NCBI GenBank assembly: GCA_044227705.1
Contig: JBGAWE010000024.1
Location: 1 to 30,054, forward strand
DNA length: 30,054 nucleotides
Direction of reading: 5' to 3'
Source: JANOQP01 sp044227705
GTDB taxonomy: Bacteria; Bacteroidota; Bacteroidia; Chitinophagales; Saprospiraceae
This document shows positions 14,629 to 23,008 of the stretch, one piece after another. The number at the start of each line of letters is the position of its first letter. The first letter of the stretch is position 1. The translations under genes and the position numbers were made by a program. The notes under the pieces were generated by a model, which worked only from the letters and a program-made list of their open reading frames with translations, did not search any database and was not told where the DNA came from.

Positions 14629-17600
14629 ATGGCAAAACTCAAACCGGTATTCGCGGCCGCGCTCGGCCTTTTCCTTCCCCTTCTCTCCTTTTCGCAAGTT
14701 GAAATAGCCAACAACGGCACCGACGACGACCTCGACGGCCTCATCGACTGCTTCGACCCCGACGTGGAATGCACCGGGGCCTGCGCCGATTTCTACTACC
14801 AAAGCTGCGTCATCCCCTGTTCGTACCACCCGCCGTGCGACTCGATCAAGCTCTCCGTCCAATGGGAAAGCGCGGACGACGTGGGCGACTACCCCGTCCT
14901 CGTCGCCGGAGATATGGACGGCGACGGCGTGCCTGAGGTCGTCGCGGCCGGTTCGGAAAGAAACTTGATTGAAGTCCTCGACGGCGCGACGGGCATGGTG
15001 AAATGGTCGACGACCGTCGCGGGGACGCTGTTCACCGGCGGCACCGCTCCGGCCATCGCCGATGTCGACAAGGACGGCTTTGCTGAGATATTCATCGTGA
15101 CCGAGGACAGGCTGCTGCGCTGTTTTTCATACAACCTGACCCCAAAATGGGCCTCCTCGATTCAGGTCGGCTACGACCTCGGGTATCGGGCCTCGACGGT
15201 CAACGTCGCCGACATGGACAACGATGGCGTGCCCGAGCTGGTCATCGGAAACCAGGTCTTCAGTTCTTTGAACGGAAACCTCCTCGCCAGCGGCGGCCCG
15301 ACCCTTTCCGACGGCGAACACCCGTGGCGGAAGGGGAAGTACGCCTTCTGCTCCGTCGTGGCGATGGACGTGCTGCCCGACTCCCAATGCGCTGATTGTC
15401 AAGGACTTGAGATTGTGGCAGGCAATCAGGTTCTTTCTGTAAACCTCCAAACCGGCACGGTGAAAAAGGAGGTCGAGGCTGCCGGAGGCTACACCGACGG
15501 ATTCACCAGCGTGGCCGATTTCGATGGCGACGGCGACCTCGACGCCATCGTCAACGGACAGAAAAACGGGAAGAACACCTGCTACGTCTGGGACATCCAG
15601 ACTCCGACGGTGATGCGCAGCTACACCCTTTTGAACAACTACCAGGAGGGCGCCAGCCGCGTCAACGTCGGCAACTATGACCTCGACCCGGAGCTGGAAA
15701 TCAGCTTCATCTCGCACCCGCGCATCTACTGCCTCGACAACGACTTCACGCCGAAGTGGATAAAGCCCATCGTCGACTACAGTGCCATCACCTGTTCGAG
15801 CCTCTTCGATTTTTGCGGCGACGGCTCGGTCGACGTCGTCTATCGCAGCGAGGAAAAGCTCATCATCTACGAGGGCAGCGACGGCTCCGTTAAATGGCAG
15901 GCGCCCTGCGAGAGCGCGACGCACATCGAAAGCCCGCTCATCCTTGACGTCGACAACGACGGGCAGGTCGAAATCGTCACCACGCGCCGCCACAACGGGG
16001 TCTACAACGCGGGCCACGTCGTCGCCTTCGAGCCGAACAACGCCATCGGCATCGGCAGTCGGAAGGTCTGGAACCAGCACGCCTATTTCGTCACGAACAT
16101 CAACGACGATTTGACCGTCCCGAAAGTCCAGCAGAACCCCAATCTGGTGGGCAACAAGTTGATTCTCAATGGTTTCATGAATCAATATTTCGACTACAGG
16201 TTGCCTGCCGCCGATGCCGTGCTGACTTTGAAAAGCCAGCAATGCCTCGGCGACAGCCTCGAAATCGAGGTCGAAATCTGCAACGTCGGCTTCAAAACCT
16301 TGCCGCCGACGGCCCCCGTCACCTTCTATCGCGGCAACCCGACGACGCTCGGCGCGCCCGTCCTGTTCACCGTCCCGACGGGTTTTCAGTTGAAAAAGGA
16401 CGAGTGCCAGACGGTCAAATGGAAATTCCCGGCGGTGGTGAATGACTCGATTTTTATCGTCGTCAACGACAACGGCTCGCGGCCCACGCCTTTCAGCCTG
16501 ACGAAAAACTTCCCCTCGACGAACATCGGCGAGTGCGATTTCACCAACAACATCATCGGGATTTACCAGCGGCTCCTGCCCCCAAAACTCAATCTCGGAA
16601 AGGACACTCTGATTTGCGACAACGGCTCCCTTGCCCTCAAAGCCGCCGGGCTGGACTACGTTTCATGGAACTGGCAAGACGGTTCGACCGGCCAGAGCCT
16701 CACCGCGAGCGACCCGGGCGGCCTCTTTTGGGTGGAAATCCGCGACGTCTGTGGCTTCCCGCAGCGCGATTCGATAAAGATTGGCATCGATAGCGCGACC
16801 GTCGCCCGAATCGGCGGCGACCGGGAGGTCTGCCTCGGCGACACGATTCAAGTCTCCGAATCCGGCTTCGACAAATACGCTTGGCAACCGGCGAACTGGG
16901 CCGCCTGCCCGACCTGTGCGAAGACCGCTTTCAGCCCGGCAGCGACGGGGAAAATCACGCTCGCGGCCTCGTTCAACAACGGCTGCAAGAGTGCCGACAC
17001 GCTCCTCGTCACCGTCCGCGACACCTTTTATGTGAAGCGTGACACGACGGTTTGTTACGGGAAAACCGTCACCTTCAATGGCGTCCAAATCCAGCCGGAC
17101 GACCACCATGTTTTCCCGTTTCAGAGCGAATTCGGCTGCGACTCGACCATCCGAGTGGAGGTTCACGGGACGACGGTTGGAACCTATAATTTAAAAGTTG
17201 ACCAACCCACTTGTCTCGGCAACTCGTTGATTGTCAACGGGATAAACATCCCGCCGAACGGCACCCATCTTTTCAAACTGAAAACCTACCTCGGCTGCGA
17301 CTCGATGGTCACGGTAAAAAACGTCCCGCTCGACACCTTTTGGACGGAGGAAAGCCGCGTCATCTGCGCGGGCCAGACGAGCGACATTTTCGGGCAAAAC
17401 ATCGGCGCGACGGGCAACTACAAAATGGTCTTCGCCGCCAAAAACGGCTGCGACTCGACGCACGTCGTACACCTCAAAGTGCAGCCGCCGGTGACCATCA
17501 GCTTCGCCTCTGAGAACTCCTGCCCGCACGAGGCGACCGGCCAACTGACGGCAACGGCGACGAGCGCACAACCGCCCTTTTCGTACAAATGGGCCTGGCT

Positions 17601-18477
17601 CCAATCGGGCAACTCGCCGGTCTTGACGGACATCCCTTCGGGCAGCTACCCGCTGACCGTGACCGACGCGATGGGCTGCACAGCGACGGCGACCGGCAGC
17701 GTCACGGCCTTTCCCGAAATCATTTTCACCCTCGAAACCATCGACCCGCTCTGCCACAGCGATGAGAACGGACAAATACTGTTGAAAACCGCTGACCCGG
17801 CGCTCGTTTGGTCGCTGAACGGCGCGGCTTTCGGGCAGGACACTTTGGCCTCGGATTTGAAAGCCGGGAAATACGAGCTGACGGCGCAGGACGTCTTCGG
17901 CTGCACGGCCTCGACGACCACTTTCCTCACCGACCCGCCCGAGCTTTTCGTCCAACTGCCCGACGACTCGGCCATCAAAATGGGCGACTCGCTCTCGCTG
18001 CCCATCCTTACCAACAGCCCCGACTCGCTCCTTTATGATTGGCAGCCGCCGCTCTGGTTGAGCTGCCTGGACTGCCCGGAGCCAGTGGCTCGGCCGCTTG
18101 TCGATGTGCAATGGAAACTGGTCGTCACCGACCCGAACGGCTGCACCGCGGCGGACGAAATGGCGGTCAGGGTGAACCAGTCGCCCGATGTTTATTTCCC
18201 CAACATCCTGAAAATCAACGGCGAACGCGGCAATGACCTCTTTCAAGTGTTCACCGGCCCGCAGGTCGAGCGGCTCTCGTGGGTTCGGGTTTACGACCGA
18301 TGGGGCGGCCTCGTTTGGGAGGTGAAAGATGTCGCGCCGAACACCGTCGCCGCGATATGGGGCGGCCGCTCGCGGGGCAAGGAGGTGGCGAGCGGGGTCT
18401 ACGTCGTGGCGGCGCGGCTCGAACTGGTCAACGGGCGAGTGGTGGAGGTGAAGGGGGATTTGACGGTGGCTTGGTGA
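14629..18477 (+). CDS. Large surface protein: FG-GAP repeats, adhesin-like modules, gliding-type C-terminal sorting domain
   Basis: A 1282-residue secreted protein. After a signal peptide (KLKPVFAAALGLFLPLLSFSQ) and a Cys-rich stretch come at least five FG-GAP/VCBS-like calcium-loop repeats (about 90-500; DMDGDGVPEVV, DVDKDGFAEIF, DMDNDGVPELV, DFDGDGDLDAI, DVDNDGQVEIV). A CARDB-like domain (about 535-650) follows, then two Ig/PKD-like modules (655-800). Next are three similar units of about 60 residues (800-955) with the pattern C-x-G ... G-I ... GCDST/S. Two SprB-type repeats (957-1115) follow, and finally a CHU_C/T9SS type B domain from about 1188 (VYFPNILKINGERGNDLFQVF ending in VKGDLTVAW). 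It is likely a cell-surface adhesin or gliding-related protein. A stand-alone gene; no clear promoter was found. Confidence 0.9.
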   Translation: MAKLKPVFAAALGLFLPLLSFSQVEIANNGTDDDLDGLIDCFDPDVECTGACADFYYQSCVIPCSYHPPCDSIKLSVQWESADDVGDYPVLVAGDMDGDGVPEVVAAGSERNLIEVLDGATGMVKWSTTVAGTLFTGGTAPAIADVDKDGFAEIFIVTEDRLLRCFSYNLTPKWASSIQVGYDLGYRASTVNVADMDNDGVPELVIGNQVFSSLNGNLLASGGPTLSDGEHPWRKGKYAFCSVVAMDVLPDSQCADCQGLEIVAGNQVLSVNLQTGTVKKEVEAAGGYTDGFTSVADFDGDGDLDAIVNGQKNGKNTCYVWDIQTPTVMRSYTLLNNYQEGASRVNVGNYDLDPELEISFISHPRIYCLDNDFTPKWIKPIVDYSAITCSSLFDFCGDGSVDVVYRSEEKLIIYEGSDGSVKWQAPCESATHIESPLILDVDNDGQVEIVTTRRHNGVYNAGHVVAFEPNNAIGIGSRKVWNQHAYFVTNINDDLTVPKVQQNPNLVGNKLILNGFMNQYFDYRLPAADAVLTLKSQQCLGDSLEIEVEICNVGFKTLPPTAPVTFYRGNPTTLGAPVLFTVPTGFQLKKDECQTVKWKFPAVVNDSIFIVVNDNGSRPTPFSLTKNFPSTNIGECDFTNNIIGIYQRLLPPKLNLGKDTLICDNGSLALKAAGLDYVSWNWQDGSTGQSLTASDPGGLFWVEIRDVCGFPQRDSIKIGIDSATVARIGGDREVCLGDTIQVSESGFDKYAWQPANWAACPTCAKTAFSPAATGKITLAASFNNGCKSADTLLVTVRDTFYVKRDTTVCYGKTVTFNGVQIQPDDHHVFPFQSEFGCDSTIRVEVHGTTVGTYNLKVDQPTCLGNSLIVNGINIPPNGTHLFKLKTYLGCDSMVTVKNVPLDTFWTEESRVICAGQTSDIFGQNIGATGNYKMVFAAKNGCDSTHVVHLKVQPPVTISFASENSCPHEATGQLTATATSAQPPFSYKWAWLQSGNSPVLTDIPSGSYPLTVTDAMGCTATATGSVTAFPEIIFTLETIDPLCHSDENGQILLKTADPALVWSLNGAAFGQDTLASDLKAGKYELTAQDVFGCTASTTTFLTDPPELFVQLPDDSAIKMGDSLSLPILTNSPDSLLYDWQPPLWLSCLDCPEPVARPLVDVQWKLVVTDPNGCTAADEMAVRVNQSPDVYFPNILKINGERGNDLFQVFTGPQVERLSWVRVYDRWGGLVWEVKDVAPNTVAAIWGGRSRGKEVASGVYVVAARLELVNGRVVEVKGDLTVAW

Positions 18478-18525
18478 GTTTCAGGCCCGGCTCTCATCTT
18501 TGATGCCGTCAAATCTCTCCCGCCC

Positions 18526-18816
18526 ATGTTTTCCAAGTATCTCTTCCACATTGCCGCCACCATCGACATCATCGCCTTATTGATAGGAGTCGGCATGATG
18601 GTCAGCGACTCGCTCAAAGGCTACAGCGGCACCAACAACCCGACCATGTTCACGGCCGTCGCCATCGTGGCAGGGTTGACCGGGGCTGGCTTTTGGCTCA
18701 AGAGCATCGGGTGGTTGAAGCTCGCCACCACCCTCGTCTCCATTCCGGCAGTGCCACTCGGGCTTTACGGAGTGTTTGTCCTTCTTTTTATCATCATCAA
18801 CCCGGACATGAAGTGA
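18526..18816 (+). CDS. Small three-helix membrane protein, unknown function
   Basis: A 96-residue protein dominated by three hydrophobic segments: about residues 7-27 (HIAATIDIIALLIGVGMMV), 41-58 (FTAVAIVAGLTGAGFWL) and 66-90 (LATTLVSIPAVPLGLYGVFVLLFII). It has no signal cleavage site and a short hydrophilic end. I do not recognise a family. It reads in the same direction as fabI, 84 bases downstream, and as the surface-protein gene upstream. Codon use is like the neighbouring genes, and no overlapping alternative explains the long hydrophobic pattern, so it is likely real. Confidence 0.7.
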   Translation: MFSKYLFHIAATIDIIALLIGVGMMVSDSLKGYSGTNNPTMFTAVAIVAGLTGAGFWLKSIGWLKLATTLVSIPAVPLGLYGVFVLLFIIINPDMK

Positions 18817-18900
18817 CGCGGCACCGCTTCGTGGTTGAAAAATTCCCCGGCCGTCGCACCTTCGCCGCCGTCAATTTTCACGAAAAACAGAAGCGGAAAA

Positions 18901-19704
18901 ATGTCGAACAACCTGCTCAAAGGCAAGCGCGGCGTCATCTTCGGAGCGCTCAACTCGGAGTCCATCGCCTGGAAAGTGGCTGAAAAATGCCACGAGGAAG
19001 GGGCGGTCTTCACCCTCACCAACGCCCCGCTCGGCCTGCGGATGGGCGAGATAAACCAGCTCGCCGAGAAGACCGGCTCGAAGGTCATCGGCTGCGACGC
19101 GACCCTCAACGAGGACCTCGAAAAGCTCTTTTCGGAGAGCATGGAGGTGCTCGGCGGGAAGGTCGACTTCGTGCTGCACAGCATTGGGATGTCGCTCAAC
19201 GTTCGAAAGTCGAAGCCGTACACCGACCTCAACCACGAGTGGATGCTCAAGACGTTCGACATCTCGGCCATCAGCTTCCACAAGATGATGCAGACGATGC
19301 TCAAGCTCGACGCCATCAACGACTGGGGGAGCATCGTCGCGCTGTCGTACATCGCCGCGCAGCGCGTCTTCCCCGACTACTCGGAGATGGCGGAGTCGAA
19401 GGCCCTTTTGGAGAGCTTCGCCCGCAGCTTCGGCTACCATTTCGGGACGCTCAAAAAGGTGCGCGTCAACACCATCTCGCAGTCACCGACGTGGACGACG
19501 GCGGGCAAGGGCATCAAAGGCTTCGAGGACTTCTTCAACTACGCCGACAAGATGTCGCCCCTCGGAAACGCGCCCGCCGAGGCCTGCGCCGACTACACGG
19601 TGGCCCTTTTCAGCGACCTGACGCGCTGGGTGACGATGCAGAACCTCTTCCACGACGGCGGCTTCTCGACGATGGGGATGAACCCGGCACTCATCGCAGA
19701 ATAA
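18901..19704 (+). CDS. fabI: Enoyl-ACP reductase (NADH), FabI type
   Basis: Catalyses the last step of each fatty-acid elongation cycle, reducing trans-2-enoyl-ACP with NADH. It has 267 residues, normal for FabI. The nucleotide-binding start (GVIFGALNSESIAWKVAEKC) is the FabI variant of the Rossmann motif, LHSIGMS is present, and the catalytic set is Tyr150, Tyr160 and Lys167 in SYIAAQRVFPDYSEMAESKA, with the same spacing as Tyr146/Tyr156/Lys163 in E. coli. The frame extends upstream to 18835, but ATG 18901 gives the family N-terminus (MSNNLLKGKRGVIFG). Together with FabZ of the lpxC fusion it supplies acyl chains for membrane lipids and lipid A. The porin gene follows in the same direction. 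Confidence 0.96.
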   Translation: MSNNLLKGKRGVIFGALNSESIAWKVAEKCHEEGAVFTLTNAPLGLRMGEINQLAEKTGSKVIGCDATLNEDLEKLFSESMEVLGGKVDFVLHSIGMSLNVRKSKPYTDLNHEWMLKTFDISAISFHKMMQTMLKLDAINDWGSIVALSYIAAQRVFPDYSEMAESKALLESFARSFGYHFGTLKKVRVNTISQSPTWTTAGKGIKGFEDFFNYADKMSPLGNAPAEACADYTVALFSDLTRWVTMQNLFHDGGFSTMGMNPALIAE

Positions 19705-19720
19705 TTTTCGACATGGCCAA

Positions 19721-19756
19721 TGGCACACGGATGAACAGGGTTTGGACACGGATTTT
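19721..19756 (+). repeat. Dispersed repeat, copy 2
   Basis: Reads TGGCACACGGAT, eight variable bases, then TTTGGACACGGATTTT, matching the minus-strand copy at 10249-10283 in both flanks. It lies between fabI and the porin signal peptide and is in frame with the porin, so it creates extra upstream start codons at 19713 and 19731. Confidence 0.65.
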
Positions 19757-19778
19757 CACGGAAATCCGCGCTCAATCC

Positions 19779-21830
19779 ATGTTCATCTGTCTGCCATTTC
19801 TTTTTTGGGGAAACCTCCAAGCCCAAGACCCGGCCCGCCGAACCCTGCCCAACTTCCCGCAACCGACGGACTCCGTCCCCACCGCCACCGAGGTGCACGA
19901 GCCGCCCGACACGACGCCGCTGCGATTCTCTTTTTGTCAAAAACCGGAGGGGCTTTTCCCCGATTCGGACACGATGCCCGATGCCGCTTTTCGGTTTTAC
20001 GACCCGGCGCGGCGCGGCTATTTGAACAAGCACGCAGCGCCCGTCGCCTTTGATTTCCTGCCGACGCTCGAGTGGGGCAACCTCGGCAATCCCGGTTCCG
20101 CAGCCCGGCCGATGTTCTACCAGCATTTCCCGAAAATCGGGTTTCAGACGGGCCTCCACGCCTTCGACATTTATGAGACCTCGCCCGACCAGCTCCGCTT
20201 TTACCGGCATTCGCGCACCTTCTCGGAGGCGACCTACTCGCAGGGCTTCGGGCGACAGAACGACAACCAGTTTCGCGGCCGCGTCGGGCGCACCTTTTCC
20301 GACGGGATGAACCTCGCCATCCAAGCCGACGCGCTCAACGGCCTCGGCCAAATCCAGAACGGGCGAAACAAGAACGCGGCCTTCACCGCCGGGCTGTGGC
20401 AGCAGTACGGGCCGCGATACGAGGCCTTCCTCATTTACGCCCGCAACAGCCACAAGCAGCAGGAGAACTTTGGCATCGTCGAAGAGGCCGACCTGTTCAA
20501 CGGCGGAGTGCCTGGGCAGGGCGGCAACCAAATCCGGGTGCGGCAGGAGTCGCCATTTCCCGTCTCGTCGCTGCGGAAGAGCGATTTGCAGTTCACGCAG
20601 CACCTCCTTTTTTTGAAAAAAAAGAAGGCCGACGCGGCCCATCCAGGCGGCACCGCGGAAACGGCGGGCAGCGATTTGCGGCTCGTCCACTCGCTGCGGT
20701 ACGGGACGGAGACGTTCAAGTTTTACGACAAAAGCTCCTCGAAGGACTCCGCGCTTTATGGGAAGTACTGGACGGACGAGCGCGGTCTCCGCTCTTTTTT
20801 CGACCTGAAAACAATCGAAAATCGGGCGGATTTGTCCTTTTCCGGCGGGAAAAAGACCGGCGGTGCCTTGACCGCCGGGCTGATGCACCAGTTCGTCCGG
20901 CTCGATAGGGAAACGGCGGTCCTCGATTTCCAGCAGCTTTTTTTGACGGGCAGCGCGGGATTCCGGCTCCTCGGCCGGGCAGATTTGAACACCGCCGCCG
21001 ACCTCGGCATTGGCCAGCGGAACGGCGGCGAGTACAGCCTCCGCGCCGAAGCGGGCCTCGACCTCGGGCCTCTCGGCAACCTGCGCGGCGGGCTGCTCAA
21101 CCAGCGGCGGCAGCCGAGCCTCGTGCAGCGCGGCCTCGCCGTCTCGCAGGTGCCGGTCTACGCCAACGGATTCAACAAAATCATCGAGACGACACTGGCC
21201 GTCGGCTGGTCTGTGCCGCGCATCGGGCTGTCGGTGACGGGAGAAAACCACCTATCGAACGGCTTCGTCTTTTTCAACCGCGACCAGTTGCCCGAGCAGC
21301 TCGGCTCGCCGCTCAACGTGTCGCAACTCGTTGTCAATCAAAACTTTAGGTTCAGAGGGCTGCACCTCGACAACCGGTTTGTCTTTCAAAAAACGAACCG
21401 GACGGACGTCCTCCACCAGCCCGAGTGGGCCAGCCGCAACAGCCTTTATTTTTCAGGGAAGACATTTCACCGCCACATGAACCTGGCGGCCGGGGCCGAT
21501 TTCCGCATCAACCAAAGCTTCGCGCCCGACGGCTGGCAACCGGCAGGCGGGCAGTTTTTTCTGCAAGAAGAAAAGGTGGCCAGCTACCCGGCCGTCGACC
21601 TGTTCGTGGGGATGGGGGTGAAGAACTTCCGCTTCTTCCTCCGCTACGAGGACCTGTCGAGCGCGTGGGAGACCCGTGTTCAATATCAAACCGCGCTATT
21701 CCCGCAGCCGCGCGGGTACATACGGTTCGGGGCCAGCTTCCGGTGGATGGACGGGAAAAAGGCCGCAAGCCAATCGCAAAGCCCGAGCGGCCAGCCGACC
21801 TCGCGGACCCGGCCATCGTTCGGCGGGTGA
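19779..21830 (+). CDS. Putative outer-membrane porin (Porin_10-like)
   Basis: A 683-residue beta-barrel protein of the putative-porin family of Bacteroidota. From ATG 19779 the start MFICLPFLFWGNLQAQ is a clean short signal peptide; two other in-frame ATGs at 19713 and 19731 would add residues encoded by a dispersed repeat, so I reject them. The N-terminal segment is proline-rich (TLPNFPQPTDSVPTATEVHEPPD), followed by many amphipathic strands with aromatic girdle residues and conserved-looking segments (KIGFQTGLHAFDIYE, YSQGFGRQNDNQFRGRVGRTF, LIYARNSHKQQENFG). No plug or TonB box is seen, so passive diffusion is expected. It lies 74 bases behind fabI in the same direction and could share its transcript. 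Substrate unknown. Confidence 0.82.
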   Translation: MFICLPFLFWGNLQAQDPARRTLPNFPQPTDSVPTATEVHEPPDTTPLRFSFCQKPEGLFPDSDTMPDAAFRFYDPARRGYLNKHAAPVAFDFLPTLEWGNLGNPGSAARPMFYQHFPKIGFQTGLHAFDIYETSPDQLRFYRHSRTFSEATYSQGFGRQNDNQFRGRVGRTFSDGMNLAIQADALNGLGQIQNGRNKNAAFTAGLWQQYGPRYEAFLIYARNSHKQQENFGIVEEADLFNGGVPGQGGNQIRVRQESPFPVSSLRKSDLQFTQHLLFLKKKKADAAHPGGTAETAGSDLRLVHSLRYGTETFKFYDKSSSKDSALYGKYWTDERGLRSFFDLKTIENRADLSFSGGKKTGGALTAGLMHQFVRLDRETAVLDFQQLFLTGSAGFRLLGRADLNTAADLGIGQRNGGEYSLRAEAGLDLGPLGNLRGGLLNQRRQPSLVQRGLAVSQVPVYANGFNKIIETTLAVGWSVPRIGLSVTGENHLSNGFVFFNRDQLPEQLGSPLNVSQLVVNQNFRFRGLHLDNRFVFQKTNRTDVLHQPEWASRNSLYFSGKTFHRHMNLAAGADFRINQSFAPDGWQPAGGQFFLQEEKVASYPAVDLFVGMGVKNFRFFLRYEDLSSAWETRVQYQTALFPQPRGYIRFGASFRWMDGKKAASQSQSPSGQPTSRTRPSFGG

Positions 21831-21881
21831 TGCGAGGGGAAATTTTTTTGTGAAAACAAACTCCGAGAAAAGGGGCCGCTC

Positions 21882-21889
21882 TACTTTTG
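21882..21889 (+). promoter_or_regulatory. -7 element for tRNA-Gly
   Basis: TACTTTTG matches TAnnTTTG fully and lies 12 bases before the mature tRNA 5' end. No TTG is found at the usual N18 distance. Confidence 0.5.
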
Positions 21890-21901
21890 GCCCAGCGACC
21901 G

Positions 21902-21974
21902 GCGGAAATAGCTCAGCTGGTAGAGCATCAGCTTCCCAAGCTGAGGGTCGCGAGTTCGATTCTCGTTTTCCGCT
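21902..21974 (+). tRNA. tRNA-Gly (anticodon CCC)
   Basis: The cloverleaf folds fully. The acceptor stem GCGGAAA/TTTCCGC is followed by discriminator T at 21974. The D stem is GCTC/GAGC, the anticodon stem TCAGC/GCTGA with loop TTCCCAA (anticodon CCC, reading GGG), the variable loop GGGTC, and the T stem GCGAG/CTCGT with loop TTCGATT. The GCGG start and U73 are glycine identity features in bacteria. CCA is not encoded. The gene has its own -7 element and terminator. Confidence 0.95.
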
Positions 21975-21983
21975 CAGAATCAG

Positions 21984-22844
21984 TCAGTTAGCGCAGTTGG
22001 CAGCCGCCAGCTGCGCTTTTTTTTGTGCCTGCCGCTCCTTCCAGTTCTTCCATCCGAGGGGTGCGAGGGCGTTCATCCCCTTGTCGACCGTGAAGTGCTG
22101 GGCGATGTGGAAAAGTCCTTTTGCCGCGCCGAGCAGGCCGTCGCGAGCGCGGAGGGAAAGGGAAAAACCGCCGTCGACATACTTGATGTAGTGCCACCAC
22201 ATGGAGGGGATGAACAGCGTCTCGCCGTGCCCGAGCATGGTCTCGAAGCCCCGGGCATGGCGTGCGGCCGGGTGTTTTTCAAAATCCGGCTCAATGGGGT
22301 TGACGGCGCTCTGCACCGTGAAGGGGTGCTGGTAGAGGAGCGGGCTTTGCGTCTGGTCGAAGAGGACGATGTGCTTTCGCGTCCAGAAATGGGTGTGGAA
22401 GACGTGCGAGCAGTCGATGTCGTAGTGCATCGCCGTCGCCGCACCCTGGCCGCCGAAGAACATGAACGGGTGCGAGTCGACCCAACCGCCACAGATGTCG
22501 GGGTTGGAGACATCGGCTTTCAACTCAGGCGCGTGGTCGAGGATGTTCCAGAGGAATAGGCGCAGCTCGGTCGGCTGGCTGCGGATGATTTGGAGGTACT
22601 CGCCGAGCGGCATCTCCGATTGCGGCTTCATGTAGTTCGGCCCTGGCGCGTGGAAACCGGCCCCGCTGATGGGCACTTGGAGGTGGCCGTGATGCTCGAT
22701 GAGATAGTCAAAGGTCCATTTCCGAATGGCGGGCCAGTCGGCGGCGAGGTCGGTGAGGACGACCGGGCGTTTCGGCTTGAGGTATTCCTCGGCGAATTCC
22801 TCCCGGGTGAGGCTCGAGCGTCTGTCTATGGGGAGGAGGTGCAT
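21984..22844 (-). CDS. JmjC-like cupin protein (Cupin_8), probable Fe(II)/2-oxoglutarate oxygenase
   Basis: A 286-residue cytoplasmic protein. The opening (DRRSSLTREEFAEEYLKPKRPVVLTDLAADWPA) is the usual start of Cupin_8/JmjC-like hydroxylases. The iron site is visible as the His-x-Asp of MHYDIDCSHVFHTHFW (about residue 140) and a distal His in GETLFIPSMWWHYIKY (about 217). Members hydroxylate proteins, tRNA bases or small molecules; the substrate here is unknown. The C-terminal residues (AQLAAANCAN) are encoded by the terminator hairpin of the convergent tRNA-Gly gene, so the tail probably does not matter for function. The upstream gap of 164 bases to the methyltransferase has no obvious promoter match. 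Confidence 0.88.
   Translation of the reverse strand: MHLLPIDRRSSLTREEFAEEYLKPKRPVVLTDLAADWPAIRKWTFDYLIEHHGHLQVPISGAGFHAPGPNYMKPQSEMPLGEYLQIIRSQPTELRLFLWNILDHAPELKADVSNPDICGGWVDSHPFMFFGGQGAATAMHYDIDCSHVFHTHFWTRKHIVLFDQTQSPLLYQHPFTVQSAVNPIEPDFEKHPAARHARGFETMLGHGETLFIPSMWWHYIKYVDGGFSLSLRARDGLLGAAKGLFHIAQHFTVDKGMNALAPLGWKNWKERQAQKKAQLAAANCAN
21990..22024 (+). terminator. Intrinsic terminator of tRNA-Gly
   Basis: A 12-bp stem (AGCGCAGTTGGC 21990-22001 with GCCAGCTGCGCT 22006-22017, one G-U pair) with a 4-base loop is followed by a run of eight Ts ending at 22024. It lies 15 bases after the tRNA. On the other strand the same bases encode the last residues of the cupin protein. Confidence 0.85.
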
Positions 22845-23008
22845 GGCGTTGTGTTTTTGTCCAATTTTGAATACACCCGGGGCAAATTTCCAAAAAAACG
22901 GACATGCCCGGCTCGTCGGGGCCGCACAAAAAAGAATGCGATCAACTTTGGCGAGGTAACAAACGGAGCGAGCGGCGGTTTGCTGGCGGCCGGTCTTTTC
23001 TCGAAAAC

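Noticed and set aside
18835..18900. Upstream extension of FabI
   Set aside because: The extra 22 residues do not fit the FabI N-terminus; the known fold starts at the Met at 18901.
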